Assembly (NCBI GenBank): GCA_025174535.1 | Contig: JALBUN010000010.1 | Location: 1,612,001 to 1,676,000 of the forward strand | DNA: 64,000 nt | Direction of reading: 5' to 3' | Origin: Cantharellus purpuraceus | Lineage: Eukaryota; Basidiomycota; Agaricomycetes; Cantharellales; Hydnaceae | In this document: positions 1 to 12,735 of the stretch, one piece after another | Numbering within the stretch: the first letter of the stretch is position 1 | Layout of the letters: each line of letters begins with the position of its first letter | Made by a program: the position numbers and the translations under genes | Notes under the pieces: generated by a model | What the model saw: only the letters and a program-made list of their open reading frames with translations | The model's database searches: none | What the model was told of the DNA's origin: nothing

Positions 1-3000
1 ATCACGGTACGTGTACCGACACACCACGGTACCCACGAGGTCGCGGTAATTTCGGGATGGTCCGCAATTGCACGTGAGGAAGGAGAAACTGCCGCCATCC
101 GTACACTTGGTCCTTTTATCTGGGATCGACCCCAATGTCGGTCTCATAGTTGCTTCAACCATGCAGGTTGACCGCCCGAGAGCCGTTACGTTGGAATCTC
201 CTTTAGGACCAACAAGTACGTTCCCCAGGCCATGTCCTGTGCACTCCATTTCATGGCTATTGGGGCTCCACAACATGTCCCCCATACTCGTGACACGACA
301 GGCACTTCACGAACCCTTCGTTTAGAGTTGCCGAATCTCGGGGCTCAAAATCATCACCCTGTTTACACGCCATGTTTGCTCCACTTTCGTATCTGCTCCG
401 GGAGGTACGTAAAACTTGCTCTGTCGTTTGTCCACCGCCCAGTCTTTATTATTCTGCAACTATACCCCTTGATGTTTCTTAGGTTACTCACACGAGAAGC
501 ACAGTCCTCATAAGCTTGCTCTCCACACCAGTGTTCGTTTCAATCTACGGGGTCGCTGGATCTCGACGTCTCAAGGATCACGAGAGCACTAATGGAGCCT
601 CGTGTCACTACGCGTTTCAGGCATGAATTCAAATGGCTCGCTCAGTAACGTGTCCACCAGCTGATCACGGCGTAACGTTTGGCCCAACCGTGCCTAGTGA
701 CTCATCATTGTTTAATAACGGCCTCCCTGGTGTGTCCTTTGACGATGTCACTCCCAGGACAACACTGTCAGCATAATGTTCTGGACCCTTCAAATACCAG
801 CTTTAGTCTGTTACAAACCTGTAAACGTTTTCCTTACAGTTCTCTGCATGGATTCTCGCCGCCTAGTCATGGGCCAGTATGTCTCAGTAGCTGCATATTT
901 CAGTTTCATTGTAACCCCCGGAGGCAGTTTTTGAACCTGACTACAATCGTATCTACATACCACTCGAATCACACCCTCATATACGCGATATCACACTCGA
1001 AGCCATTGAGAAGGAATTCAAGAATTTTCTTCGGGCAATTGCCGCGATCACAAAGCAGCACCTACCATTAGGGCTTCGAAGTTGACTATCTTCAATCCTG
1101 TTACCCTTACCTGAATTAGCTCCCACACGGAGACATTATTGTCTTGCCGGTTTCGGTCGCGAATCATCCCATATTCTCAAAGTCCGGAACTGACCCTACA
1201 TTCAATATATTTAATTCCCATATAAGGCTGCTGCGTCCTGTTGGGGGACCTGGCCCGGTGCTCTGGCTCTTGCGTTGCCGGCCCAATTGGTGTTGACTGG
1301 GAGGCCAGCTTTCGCACTGTCAAACAGTGGCCAAGAGCAAAGGATGGATTGCAGAACAGAGATACACTTATCGCGACCCATTCAAACCATGCGAGATTCG
1401 GGAGTAGACAGTGTAGCGCACCGAAGGACTAAATCTCTCCCTATCAAATGGCAGGGCTCGATGATACATATAGGTGGCACTTGTTACTCCTAGCAGATTC
1501 GGAAAATCCCTGGACGTCTGAAAAAGAGTCCCGGAAATTGAACCTTTCAACATCTCCTGGTGCCTCCCTCGGCTTGGTCGCCTCTCGAAAGCCCAATCAG
1601 CATCCGCCACCTTAACCTTCGGCAACACGAGGCATATCCACTTCTTCTGTCCGTTCTTTCACTTACCTGGTAATATGAATGATTACCGGTCGTGCGACCT
1701 TGGCAAGTGGTGTTCTCGGCGAATGATTTGACGGCGGAGACTTTTTCCTCCAGTCTTACGTGCCCGCAAACATGCACCGTAGGTACGACTAACACTTTAT
1801 TAGCAAGACGTTAGCTCAGGTACTCGCATCTGAATCAAGGACATGTCAGCCTCGCGTTTCCAGCGATATGCGAATTGGACTAATATGATAGAATCAATCC
1901 CATTTAAATGCCACAGTCTCATCTGCTCTGATACACCCCACTTGAAATGCGAAAAGCTCCTCATGTCATGGTTCCTCGGCCTGGCTTCATTATATTCTTA
2001 ACCATAATACTATTATAGTGCACGCACACAAGCTTTGAGCTTGAATCTGACATGTAAATTCTATGGAAGGTAAGCAACGTGTCCTTTGCGTATGCATGCT
2101 TATGCTTAGACTCGCAGATCTTGGTCCCTTGAAACTATTGGATTGGTATTGAAAAGCATCGCAACTCTCACCTCTCAACGCCTGAGGCTTACCTTCTAAA
2201 GTCTTCAAACGCCATGTTATATCTGTTATCCGCTGGTAGCCAACATCAATGAGTATGAAAGAACGAGGCGGTATTTCATTTCGCTTCTTTATGATACCGG
2301 ACAGTGCCTAGGCGCAAGAATGTTGTACTATAATCTTCTGAGATCCCGGGCTGGAAAGGCGGCCTGCGATACTTGGTGTAGACTGTAGCCTTAGCAGTAT
2401 AGGGAGTTAAAGATACCAAACGATTGTTTCGAGGCATGTACTCTCCCGGAATACTGTGGATATGAGGATCTGTGACAGAGTTCTAGTTTCTGGAGATATG
2501 AATGCACTATGTGACCATAAGAGGAGTGTGCTAACCACGCCATTGGTTTGTGAGAGGATGACATCGGGGGACGTGTCGACCGTGGGAGCGGGAGATAAGA
2601 CGATGGCATCGCGGTATACTATTAAACCATATTTGGAGTAGCTGACCAGCGGTTCACCTCACTGCTGTTCCTGCCCGTTTTGGTGGTAGGAGCACTGAAG
2701 TGCCGGGGGGTTCTTGTAGAGGTTCTTGTATGACCAACAAGACTGATTTCGTACACGATATTGCCTCCATTTGCTGTCAGAGACAGAAATCATGCGGAGA
2801 CGCCGACTCCATTCGGTGATATTGATATGATAAGCGTTAAAGTTGAACACGTTGAAGAATCCAGGACTGATGAATCCAACATACATAGGTACAAACCAGC
2901 TTTCCAAACGGTACGTTTAGTTAGTTCAAATACGTCTTGAAATTTATATTCCCGAGTAAGTCTGTGGTGCTTTATCATTATCATGCCTGACGATGACAGC

Positions 3001-3495
3001 AGGTCTCGAGATCAAAGTGAAATATGCCCTGTCAGTTGGTGTGGAGCGAATGCACGGGGAAAGCCATCTGATAGCTGGGAGCAATGCGCTGCACTAGGGC
3101 ACAGGATAGTCGGAGCTCTGCCAAACCTCTATCTATACAATGACACGGCTTCAGCAGACTGTTCAGTTTCAGATCAAGCCATTAGATCTGGATTTGATTT
3201 GATCTAGTGGATAAGAAACCACTGTATCAATGTGAGAAGAGGAAATATCGGATACCATTTTTGCTGTGGATGCTCGACTAAGAGTCGACGTCCTCATGAG
3301 CCACTATGCAGACTTGAGCAATCGCAGTAATGCTGAGGGGACCGTGAGTTATTGACTGGTGGATGGTCAACTTTTGCACAGAAGTCGAAAGACGAGGAAA
3401 AAAAGAACTGTAAGATGAAAAAAAACTCTTGTCACGTGCCGGTAACTTTTACATAATCATCGCCTCCCGCAATTTTGCTAACCCGCCAGTCAGGC
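1..3495. other. Left flank with no recognisable gene
   Basis: Only short open frames occur here. None shows a known motif, a run of exons that joins across plausible introns, or similarity to the repeat families seen elsewhere in the window. Base composition is ordinary. It may be intergenic DNA, an untranslated leader or a decayed mobile element; I cannot tell which. Confidence 0.5.
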
Positions 3496-6469
3496 ATGGC
3501 TTTGTTGGACGGTGAACAGCCTAAAATCCCGTCCCCGTCCACTTCATTCGATGCCTATCAAACGTCGCTTCAGTCTGCCGCTGTATTGGCGACAAAATGC
3601 TCCATGAGATTACCCAAGGATATCTCTTACCACCGATCACTGGACAGAAAGTTTGGCAAGCGTTTGGATGCATGCTCAGATCGGATATTGGCTATAACAT
3701 CACGATTATTGGGGTATGCGGAAACAGGGAACAGCGCAGGAGCTGTCTCCAACGTGGGAGTCGGCGAGGGAAAGGGGAAACGCCGTCTCGAGAGCGAGGA
3801 GGATATAGTGGACGGGTTTCCTTCGCTTGTAGTTGATGTGATGGACCAGCTTCTTGAACGGACAGTAAGTGGAGCAGTGCGTAAGAGATATGCCTAAATG
3901 AAGCTGTCGCTACAGGACACATGCTTGGATGAGTTTCTAGGGCGAATCAAGCCTGCTGCCATACCTATCAATCCCCAAGCGCAATCAAATACCAAGGTGC
4001 CATTTTTAGTTTCTTACACAATATCGCTTATTAACTGACGACATCGTAGGTCACGAAAGAATCCCCCGGTCGACTCGATCCTGCATTGACACATGCATCA
4101 CATCTACCGAAACCACAGCATCTCTTCCATTTACCCGTCGACAACAAAAATACAACTACCAGGTGGGCTCCACGACTGAAAACGAAGCCGCATGCAGTTG
4201 TTCCTTCAGGTGATACTTCAAATATTGAGAGTTCCATATCAAGGTGGGCTATACTGACTAGTCATAACATGGCACTCATCAGCATGTAGTCCCCACCCAT
4301 ATCAATACGAGATAAGGCATTTTACACCTCCCGCACATCTTCTCAATCCACCCTCTTCACTAATCTTACCAGAGTCTCTTGACTCTTCTCCTATCGCACA
4401 TATCTCACATGTATCCCAGCTTTCTGCCCTTATCGAGGCCCTGAAACAAGCGACTGAGATTGCAGTTGATCTGGAACACCACTCGTATAGGTCCTTTTCT
4501 GGATTTGTGTGCCTCATGCAAATTTCCACGCGCACACAAGACTGGATTGTAGATTGTTTAGACCCTGGTATTAGAGCAGAATTAGAGCGCCTTAATGAGG
4601 TCTTTGCAAACCCTGCTATTGTCAAGGTGCATTTAATATGCGCATATGTCAGGCTGCTTCTCATATTGCTTCGTTTGTACAGGTATTCCACGGTGCGGAC
4701 AGTGACATAGTATGGCTACAGCAGGACTTCAACTTATACGTGGTCAACCTTTTTGACACGTATCATGCTACCAATATTTTATGTTCGCCATTCTCTTCGC
4801 TTCTTATCTGTTTTCTAATGTATTCCCAGGCTTTCCTAAACACTCCCTGGCTGCGCTGCTTGAGATGTTTTGTGATTTCACTCCAGACAAGCGGTATCAA
4901 CGTGCAGATTGGCGTATTCGACCGCTCCCTGATGAAATGCTCCTTTACGCCCGGTCAGATACTCACTTCCTGCTACACATATACGACAACCTACGCAAGG
5001 CCCTAATCGCCCGTACGCCGCAACACCAGTCTCAGGCTCCTCTTCTTGATGTTATCCAGCGGTCATCGACCACAGCACTACGAACGTATGTACGCGAGGT
5101 GTACGATGCGGTTGGCGGGACAGGTCCTGGCGGATGGGACTATCTCAGCCGCAAATGGAACCGGAGTTCCGAGGGGGTTTTAGCTGCAGTGTTCAAGGCA
5201 GTGCATATATGGCGAGATACTGTTGCGCGTGAAGAAGACGAAAGTACAAGGTGTGTTTACTTGTTCGATCATTCACATTTCCTGGTCTCTTTACATTTCC
5301 TAATCTTATGTGCGCAGATATGTACTACCGAGCCATTACATATTCAAGCTATCGGAAAAGCCTCCTCAGGATCTTCCTGCCCTACTGGCGACTTTTCATC
5401 CCGTCCCACCTGTAGTACGGGCACGATCGCTTGAGCTCCTCGACGTAATCAAGGATGCAGTTCAACGTACTGCATCACAGCCTGCTATTAACCCCGCGTC
5501 TACATCCTCCACGAGAGTGGAAGATGAAGTGCGCGTCGTGGGTGCAAGAAGCGAGTCGGCCTCTAGCCTATGGGACCGATTAAGACGTGAGTACATCATA
5601 TATAGGAGTTTATGATGCCTTATGTTTCCTTCTGGTGAAGCACCTGCTGCCAACATCGCTGCATCAAGCGCACTATTTGGTGCAGCACTCCCGTTGCCGT
5701 ACTCAGCCTCTTCTAGTTCGCTGCTTGGATCATCGTCCTATGACATTGTAAGTGGTATCTTCGTAGACTGAAGGTAGTGTTTACTCTCATATACATAGAT
5801 ACTTCCTGACAAGTCGCGCTATCATGACATCGCGGCTCGCATCCATAGCACACTTGTTCTTACTTCTTCGCTCCCTATCCAGGTGGTAAGACTGTCTATG
5901 CCTGCTGAAGTTGTCGTTTGTCATTCATCAAATTTTTGTAGCTTGGGGCCACAAAGGCATCTGTCTCTGATGCCAACATGTTAGACCAAGAGTCTAGTGC
6001 TGCAGCTCAAGCCGAGGTCCCCTATATACCGCCGGCCCAACGTCAACCCATGCTTAGCGAGAATCTCAACGCAGCCGACAGTATCGTTGTAGTCGGGCAA
6101 CGACGAAAGAAGCGGAAGCGGAAGAACGCGACCAATGAGGGGATTGGCTCACCACTTGCAACGGACGCTGCAACGCAATCAAAAAAGCGTAAAGGCCAGG
6201 ACTCGTCAACGGGTGAAATGAAGGCACTAGAACCATTTGACTTTGACGCTGCACCGAATATTCTAGATGAGCCCGCCCCGGTTGCCGCGCCTGTCAGAAA
6301 GCGACGCGAAAAAGGTGCGAATATTTTATGCAAACTCTGCGTGCAACGCACGTTCGTTTATGTCTTTCACATAGGTGCCAAGGGCGGCGTGCAGCACGGC
6401 AATTTTGGGGCACCACCGCGAAATCTGAGCGAGATGAAGAGTGGGAATCAATCTCATACGTTTCGGTAG
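3496..6469 (+). CDS. RRP6: Exosome-associated 3'-5' exoribonuclease Rrp6
   Basis: This is the nuclear exosome nuclease that trims rRNA, snRNA and snoRNA precursors and degrades aberrant RNA. The N-terminal part resembles the PMC2NT region that binds the Rrp47 cofactor. The DEDD-Y nuclease motifs are all visible: AVDLEHH (ExoI), [15 protein letters not shown] (ExoII) and [14 protein letters not shown] (ExoIII). A segment reading [19 protein letters not shown] follows and belongs to the HRDC domain, then a Lys/Arg-rich tail. About nine short introns are needed, including 3865-3915, 3997-4049, 4244-4289, 4627-4682, 4783-4829 and an in-frame 60-bp one at 6315-6374. The start is the first ATG, at 3496; an upstream in-frame TTG is not used. 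The next gene downstream lies on the same strand after a 1.35-kb gap. Confidence 0.93.
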
Positions 6470-7821
6470 TGGTAAGGTTATGAGAAAATATATCCCATTG
6501 TGTCATCTATAGCTGTGATCTATTCGAGTAGGATGGTCCGGATCTGTGTAGGGGTGACACCTCGTATTGACACAAGTGGACAGTGTCTGTCAGTGACTAC
6601 TGGAGACCAAATTTAGAGGTCTTAGTTCAAAGGCTGTGAAAGATGATGAGGTTTTGCAAGTTGCAATGACTCGTGTTTATTGGCTTTGGATCCTTCAATA
6701 ACGATGCAGTGCAGTGCGCAAGGTTCTTGGGGGACTGCCGGTACTGAAAACGCATTGAGTCCAGTATCTAGACTATGTGTAGCCTTGTTTCCTGATTGCC
6801 AAAAAAAATGCAAAGATGAGTCGCTGAGAAATTGACAACACCATCGCCGTCGACTCACGGTGACAAAGAAATCTATATAGCCACTCAAGCTCGCACCCAA
6901 AAACAAGATTTTTATTATTATTTACAATTCCACCATCCTTTACCTGTCACACTCGAGAATATGCACATCCCATACCCCAAATCCCCAAGCTGCTCATACC
7001 AAACAACCACCTAGCTGCAACTCTGTCGAAATCTGGCCTTTCAAGTATTCCGAGTCTGATATCCTTGAGGGAGTAGCTTCGAGCACTTCCCACTGCTGCG
7101 CATGATAGTTGTTTGACCTCAAGGCTACGATCAAATGTACTTTCTGCTGTATCTAAGCAGTATCTCATATTGAGATCATCGCAGGAACATCGATAGCCGT
7201 GCTCGTCCTACCGATCATGCATCAATGCACCAGTACGCGCCACAAACGACCATGCCTCTATACGTGGTTGATTGCCAAAGATGTTGAGATGCATCTTGTA
7301 TGTAATTCTCTCTGACTTGACGTAATCATCTATCTAGCGACACGGCCCCTTGATTACATAAAGAATACACGGCACTGGCACGTGGCTTGCTTGGCGGCAT
7401 GGAGGAATAGCAGTCCGCAGCTCCGTGTGCCACCCGGATGGAATGGTCGTAGCTGGGCATATCGACCTCCCGGACAGATGAGGCTAAAACGCACTTTGGG
7501 GCGAAATTATCTGAATGGCCACAGGCGTAAGCAGGCATAAGCCCGTAGTCCTGCCCGGGTGAGGCTCAGGGATCTTGGGGGATTTCGGCGGTGCAGAAAT
7601 CGGGCGATCGTGTCATGCCTTCATAGGAATAATCGCTGGTACTGAGTCAGTTTACAGCCGGGAACGGGCACAAGTTCGTTGACTGCCCGTATGACAGTTT
7701 GAACCATCGGCAGAGTCGGTCGAGATCAGGTTGTTTAATTATATATCCCCATCGCCACGAGTATACCAAACACTGTGCTCTCTCCCCCTCCCCCCACCCT
7801 AAAGATCTTAGGAAACTCAGG
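6470..7821. other. Intergenic region, no gene seen
   Basis: About 1.35 kb separates the RRP6 stop from the hydrolase start. The open frames are short and unrelated to known families. A pyrimidine-rich stretch just before 7822 could be part of the promoter or leader of the hydrolase gene. Confidence 0.5.
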
Positions 7822-9199
7822 ATGACAGAAAGTACCACAAGGACGACGTTTGTGGAAGAATGGATCAATGGTCCAGGAGGCTTTCGCTTCTACACTCGCC
7901 TGTTTCCTGCCGTCAATCAACCTCGCGCGATAGTTATTTTTCTGCATGGTTTTTTGGAACATGGTTGGCGTCCAAACGTGTACTACCATCCCGCTTCACA
8001 CTGATGTTCTTCATTTCACCGACCCAGTTGGAAGATATGACGAGGTGTTTCCCATTTGGGCCTCTCGAGACATAGCCGTATTCGCCTTTGATCAGCGAGG
8101 TTTTGGAAGAACATGCTTCGAGGGAGGAAATCCTCAAGCCTCCTTCAGCAAGACCAGTGGTCCTGACCAAATTCGAGATCTTGAGTTTTTCATCGAGCAC
8201 GTCTCTCCCAAGTTCCCAAATGTGCCCATATTCCTTATGGGCTTTTCAATGGTGTGTAGTGACTTCCTGAACCCCCACCAAATTGAGCTTTTGATGCGAC
8301 GGGGAGGGCCTTGTTCCTCCTCTGGATGCTCTAAACTCTAGGGTGGGAACCGTGTCCTGCACATCGCCACGCGTACGAGTGAGCCTCCCGCTTGCGACGC
8401 CTTGAAGCTTATTTCAGGCGTGATCGCTCACTCTCCACACATCCTGGAAAGGGCTCAAACCCCCGCGTGGAAATTTATTCTCGGCGAGATCATTGGTGCT
8501 GTCGTTCCATACGCCTCCCTCGATATATCTGCCATTATAAAAGCCGAGGTTCTGTTTTTCTTTTAGCTCAATGGTCACGTCAATCCTTATCAATCCTTGT
8601 ATACCCCTGCATATATGCACACAGACCCTATCGCATAATGCGGTGACCAATCAGGCATGGCAAGACGACCCCATGATTTTGAAAAAGGGAACATTCCGAT
8701 GCGTACACGATTTCAAGAAGGATGTAAGCTGGATCCGACACCTTCTCTTGGAACAGGAATGACCTCGAAACAGGGAATAAATCTCTCCACCCAAGGATAT
8801 CAGCACTGGCCTGAAAACCTTTCAGTGAGTTTGATGCAATTTATGGACTGCACCCATCGGTCCAACAACTTGTTTACAGATCCTCATTCTCCATGGAGAC
8901 GATGATCCAGTAAATCATGTTAAAAGCAGTTTTCACTGTGTTCATATGTGCTAACCAATAATTGATAGCTTCTCGACCCTATGTCCTCCAAAAAATTTAT
9001 TGACGATATTTCTGCGAAGGACAAAACATTCATCTCCTTCCCTGTCAGTATTTGTTTCGAGTATGCTGATTATAGGCTCATGAAACATTAGAACGCATTT
9101 CACGAGATTCACAACGAGCTTGACGCTAGGGATAAGTTTAATGAGTCTTGTATCACATGGATTGAGCGCCACCTTGATTCGCCGACACCAAAGTTGTGA
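7822..9199 (+). CDS. Serine hydrolase of the monoacylglycerol lipase (Yju3/MGL) family
   Basis: This alpha/beta-hydrolase of the S33 'serine aminopeptidase' fold is predicted to release fatty acids from monoacylglycerols or similar esters. The start MTESTTRTTFVEEWINGP is followed by FLHGFLEHVGRYDEVFP, the oxyanion region and lid-side helix, once a 64-bp intron (7964-8027) is removed. The nucleophile elbow GFSMGGN is split by the intron 8252-8341. The acid residue lies in ILILHGDDDP and the catalytic His in NAFHEIHNE, so the Ser-Asp-His triad is complete. A third intron, near 8549-8624, has a weak GTTCTG donor but restores the family-typical AETLSHN segment. The protein ends PTPKL at 9199. Length, about 310 residues, fits the family. 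The true substrate is unknown; Yju3-like is the closest resemblance. Confidence 0.87.
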
Positions 9200-9771
9200 C
9201 ACTTTACATGTAGGGAGGTGATTAGGGACATACGGAGGAAATAATCAGTGCGTCCTCCTTACACAACAAACGTATAGAATAATATGTATTTCTTTTCATC
9301 AACTTGAAAGCCGCTTGAATATGCAGATTGTAATCAGTATGATTCTACCCTAGACACACTCTCAAGTTACTTTACTTCATCGTCTTCAATGCCCGTGATG
9401 ACTCACAACGCCGCAGCAACGACCCTGACTTCATGAGTTGCGACGCAGAAACGAAAACGAGACTTACAGCTTGATGCTACCTGGCTTGTCTAGCAACTGA
9501 TGGCAATTGCTAAGATTCGGTTGTTTTCCGATACGCGTGGAGAGGTATCCCTGACTCCATAGGTTCTGCACATTGAAATTTCGTTGAAACATGATACAGC
9601 ATTGCATTAGAAGAAAATGTCTCGGCAGATGACCGCGAGCAGATTACCTGTTGTTCTCATACACTGTTACTGCAACACGCACCTCGGGCCACTCAACAAT
9701 CATACCCAACAGTACATGCAAAACTGAAAATTGGAATAAGACAAATTCCATGCCCAGACCTATATAGTAGA
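9200..9771. other. Intergenic region before the foldback
   Basis: No gene or repeat copy is recognised between the hydrolase stop and the outer edge of the inverted repeat. Composition is ordinary. Confidence 0.45.
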
Positions 9772-10040
9772 TTGTAGCGGAGTTAGACAACTTATTCAAA
9801 GAGCGTTTACAACCAAGTTGGTATTCGGTTTCGAATGCCCTACTTACATTGATATCACTAGCTACTTATATGATTTATTGTTGTCTCAGCCTCATATTAA
9901 TGTCGTGATGCGATCGGAAGTAACCCGGGAGCAATATGGTGGGTAGTTCCAGACTGACGGTCCTTACACTCGCCCTCCCTGTGCACGAAGAGCACAGTAA
10001 CGTGTAGAAGTAGAAAGATTGTTGGATTTAGAACTTGTGG

Positions 10041-10245
10041 TGTTGAGCATAGACGCGTCGACGCGTTTGTTTGTTTGGATCCACGGCGGTCCACAGTCCT
10101 ACAGCCAGCTTGCGGCACTAACTATTTATGGATGCCGCCAGAGAGGTATATAAGGAAAATTTTCATTCGCTTAATTTTTCCTCGGTCTTCGTACAATCGA
10201 GACTGAGTATCCTTTCTAGCTCCAGCTGCGTTATGATACTCAACA
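10041..10245. mobile_element. Solo LTR (205 bp) with 5-bp target-site duplication
   Basis: The element runs from TGTTGAG to CTCAACA, a perfect 7-bp terminal inverted repeat with the TG...CA ends of LTRs. It is bounded on both sides by TGTGG (10036-10040 and 10246-10250). The opposite arm of the foldback holds the uninterrupted site once, near 11270-11285, which proves an insertion. A TATA-like 'tatataag' lies inside near 10148. Size and ends fit a small Ty1/copia or Ty3 LTR. No internal region remains, as expected after LTR-LTR recombination. Confidence 0.85.
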
Positions 10246-10620
10246 TGTGGAAGGGATGGGGGATTTGGGGGGAGTGTCTCTGTCCAGATGATGGACGTCG
10301 AGCCCGTGAAGGGGAGCGCGCGAAGCACGTCGGCTGGGTGTCCATTGGTACGTCTGTCGTCTTTAGTGTTTTCAGCATTTGTAGATGTGCTCACTGGGGA
10401 TTCGTTTGTTGTGGGGGTGCTTGGCATGGGCTCGGCGGAACTGGGAGTGGTAGCCGTCTGGTGAGCATTCTGGCTGGCCATTCGGTAGGATGGAGGGAGA
10501 TTCTCCTTGGCAGAGGTGTCTATATAGGTGTGTGATTACCTCTAGTATCCTGTGACAGTCTTTTTGTAAAACATTACCTGTGTCCATAGTGGAGGGTGTG
10601 GGCACTGGGATACCGGCAGC

Positions 10621-10903
10621 TCATTTGGCCTCCCTAAGCACAGCCTCTAACTCGCGGAGTCGTCGCTCTTGTGGGTGAAAGGTGGAGCGGTTCTCCAGTT
10701 CAGCACGTGCAGCATCAATTCCAGTGCGGTTCTTGTTAATGATATGTCGCCTCTCGGCAAAGGAACTCCAGGATATCATTGACAAGAATCGCACTGAAAT
10801 CGATGCTGCACTCTGAACTGGAGAACCGCTCCACCTTGCACCCACAAGAGCGACGACTCCGCGAGTTAAAGACTGCACTTCGGGAGACCAAATAAGATGC
10901 CGG
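10621..10903. pseudogene. Paired coding traces flanking the foldback loop
   Basis: Reading outward from the loop, both arms encode the same C-terminal peptide with a charged helical look (left, minus strand: ENRSTFHPQERRLRELEA; right, plus strand: ENRSTLHPQERRLRELKT), each ending in a stop. The right copy has a reading-frame break just before this segment. The protein family is not recognised. The shared frame suggests that a gene end was duplicated in inverted orientation. It could also be a coding exon of an unidentified transposon. Confidence 0.4.
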
Positions 10904-11552
10904 TATCCCACTGCCTACAACCTCCACTATGGACACAGTAATATTTTACAAAAAGACGTCATAGGATACCAGAGATAATCACTCACCTATATAGACGCCT
11001 CTGCCGAGGGGAATCTCCCCCCATCCTACCGAACCCCCAGCCAGGGTGCTCACCAGACGGCTACTACTCCCCTGCTGAGCCCATGCCAAGCACCTCCATG
11101 ACGAACGAATCCCCGGCGAGCGCATCTATGAATACTGAAAACACTCTACAGATGACGGACGTACCAATGGACACCCACCCAACCGCCCGTCATTACTACA
11201 GAAGACGTGCTTTGCGGGCTCGACGTCCATCATCTGAACAGAGACACTCCCCCCAAATTCCCCATCCCTTCCACAAGTTCTAAATCCAACAATATCTTTC
11301 TACTTCTACACATTACTGTGCTCTTCGTGCACAGGGAGGGCAAGTGTAAGGAGCGTCAGTCCAGAACTACCCACCTTATTTCCCCAATTACTTCCAATCA
11401 CATCACAACACTAATATGAGGCTGAGACAACAACAAATCATATAAGTAGCTAGTGATATCAATGTAAGTAGGGCATTTGAAACCGAATACCAATTTGGTT
11501 GTGAATACTCTTTGAGTAAACACTCCTAAGTTGTATAACTTCGCTACAACTT

Positions 11553-12007
11553 CTTACATGGATGGTTTTAGCCATTCTTTGCGGTCAAATATTGAATTTT
11601 TCCTGGAAAGCAATTGTAGATGAGTTATTAGACCACGTCAGCTTTTCAATTTCAGGACATCGTTGAACCCTACGGTTTCGTGATGATGCTTCTGAAAGAT
11701 TCACAGACAGTGTTACATAAGAATTCTCTTGGGAGACTGCTAATGTACCGTAGCGTGGTAATCATAGCTGCCATGCCGCACGCCGATGAGTCGGCAGTAA
11801 AGCTTTGCGACTTGAGTTGCCAAATAGCCAAACTAGCATTGGTAGTGTCAACGTATTCAGGAATTAGAGTTCTTCTTAGCAGATTTACCCATAACAGAGG
11901 GAAATGCGTAGTCTTGCACTACTCTACTTCCTTAAAGGCGGCATCTCCTCGGATCCGGATCCAGGCTTATGACCTCGTACATCATAGACACGCACAAAGC
12001 GCGGAAG
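11553..12007. other. Upstream region of the HIT gene
   Basis: No gene or repeat copy is recognised. An open frame that overlaps the start of the HIT gene near 11969 is probably leader sequence, because the family alignment begins at the ATG at 12008. Confidence 0.45.
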
Positions 12008-12688
12008 ATGGCTAGCGACTGGAAGCCTGACGCCACATTCTGCGCATTTTGTCGGATAATCCAGGATGGCGCAAAGGTTTACAAAGTGTACGAAAATGAT
12101 AGCGTGATTGCTATTCTAGGCAAGTCGTGTCCAAGAGTTTCAACGTTTGGCTCTTGGAGCACCTACTCAGGCTCATTATTGACCGTACCCTCCATGCAGA
12201 TATACTTCCTATACGCCCGGGTCACGTACTTGTCATACCTAAGGCACACCACCAACGTCTTTCTGATCTCCCGGCAGATGTCGCGCGGGCTACAGGAGAA
12301 GCCGTGTCGAAAGTTGCAAATGCATTGACAAAAGGTGCAGCCCATCCATTTGGAGCTTTTCCCGTGAAGTGTGTTAATATGATATGAAGCGATGGACAAT
12401 ACTGCCTTGAACGTCGTCTGCAATCAGGAATATGCACAAGCGGTGCCCCATGTGAGCGACCGAACCTCTTTCATTGCTAAAGGTAAACATGGAGTGAACA
12501 GAGACCTCAACCTACAGGTCCACTATCACATCGTCCCTGCGCCAAAAGAGACAGCTTCTATGCCTGTTACGTTATCATCGCCCCCACTCTCCAAAAAGGA
12601 GATGCATCGCCGGGAGTTTTTGGCGCGCAACGAATTAGACGATGACGATGCCGAAGTGATAACGCGAAAGATCAGAAGCAAGTTATAA
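12008..12688 (+). CDS. HIT-family nucleotide hydrolase/transferase
   Basis: A histidine-triad protein of about 160 residues. Members hydrolyse nucleotide phosphoramidates or related nucleotides such as AMP-lysine or ApnA. The N-terminus carries FCAFCRII, a CxxC pair common in Hint-type proteins, followed by DILPIRPGHVLVIPK and CNQEYAQAVPHVHYHIVP. The triad HVHYH is only complete after removal of an intron at about 12451-12518. Two further introns are 12120-12199, which has a GC donor (GCAAGT), and 12335-12389. The tail LSKKEMHRREFLARNE is charged. The start at 12008 gives MASDWKPDATFC. The gene converges on the histone-fold gene, whose stop is only 47 bp away, so the 3' UTRs probably overlap. 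Confidence 0.9.
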
Positions 12689-12735
12689 TTTAAGTTGATA
12701 CACAATAAACGTCCCACAGCCGTACATCACCCATG

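Larger units (their letters stand above)
9772..11552. repeat. Long foldback: imperfect inverted repeat with short loop
   Basis: The sequence 9772-10744 is the imperfect reverse complement of 10773-11552, around a loop of about 28 bp. Landmarks pair along the whole length: the box near 9880 that reads into 'gtctcagcctcatatta' matches 'aatatgaggctgagac' near 11415, and segments near 10020, 10260, 10440 and 10690 match 11290, 11260, 11070 and 10820. Differences are frequent substitutions and small gaps, so the duplication is old. The left arm is longer because it carries a 205-bp solo LTR. A transcript through it would fold into an RNA hairpin of about 0.75 kb. Confidence 0.88.

Noticed and set aside
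68..1071. Possible coding exons in the left flank
   Set aside because: Open frames are short, lack motifs and could not be joined by plausible introns into a recognisable protein.
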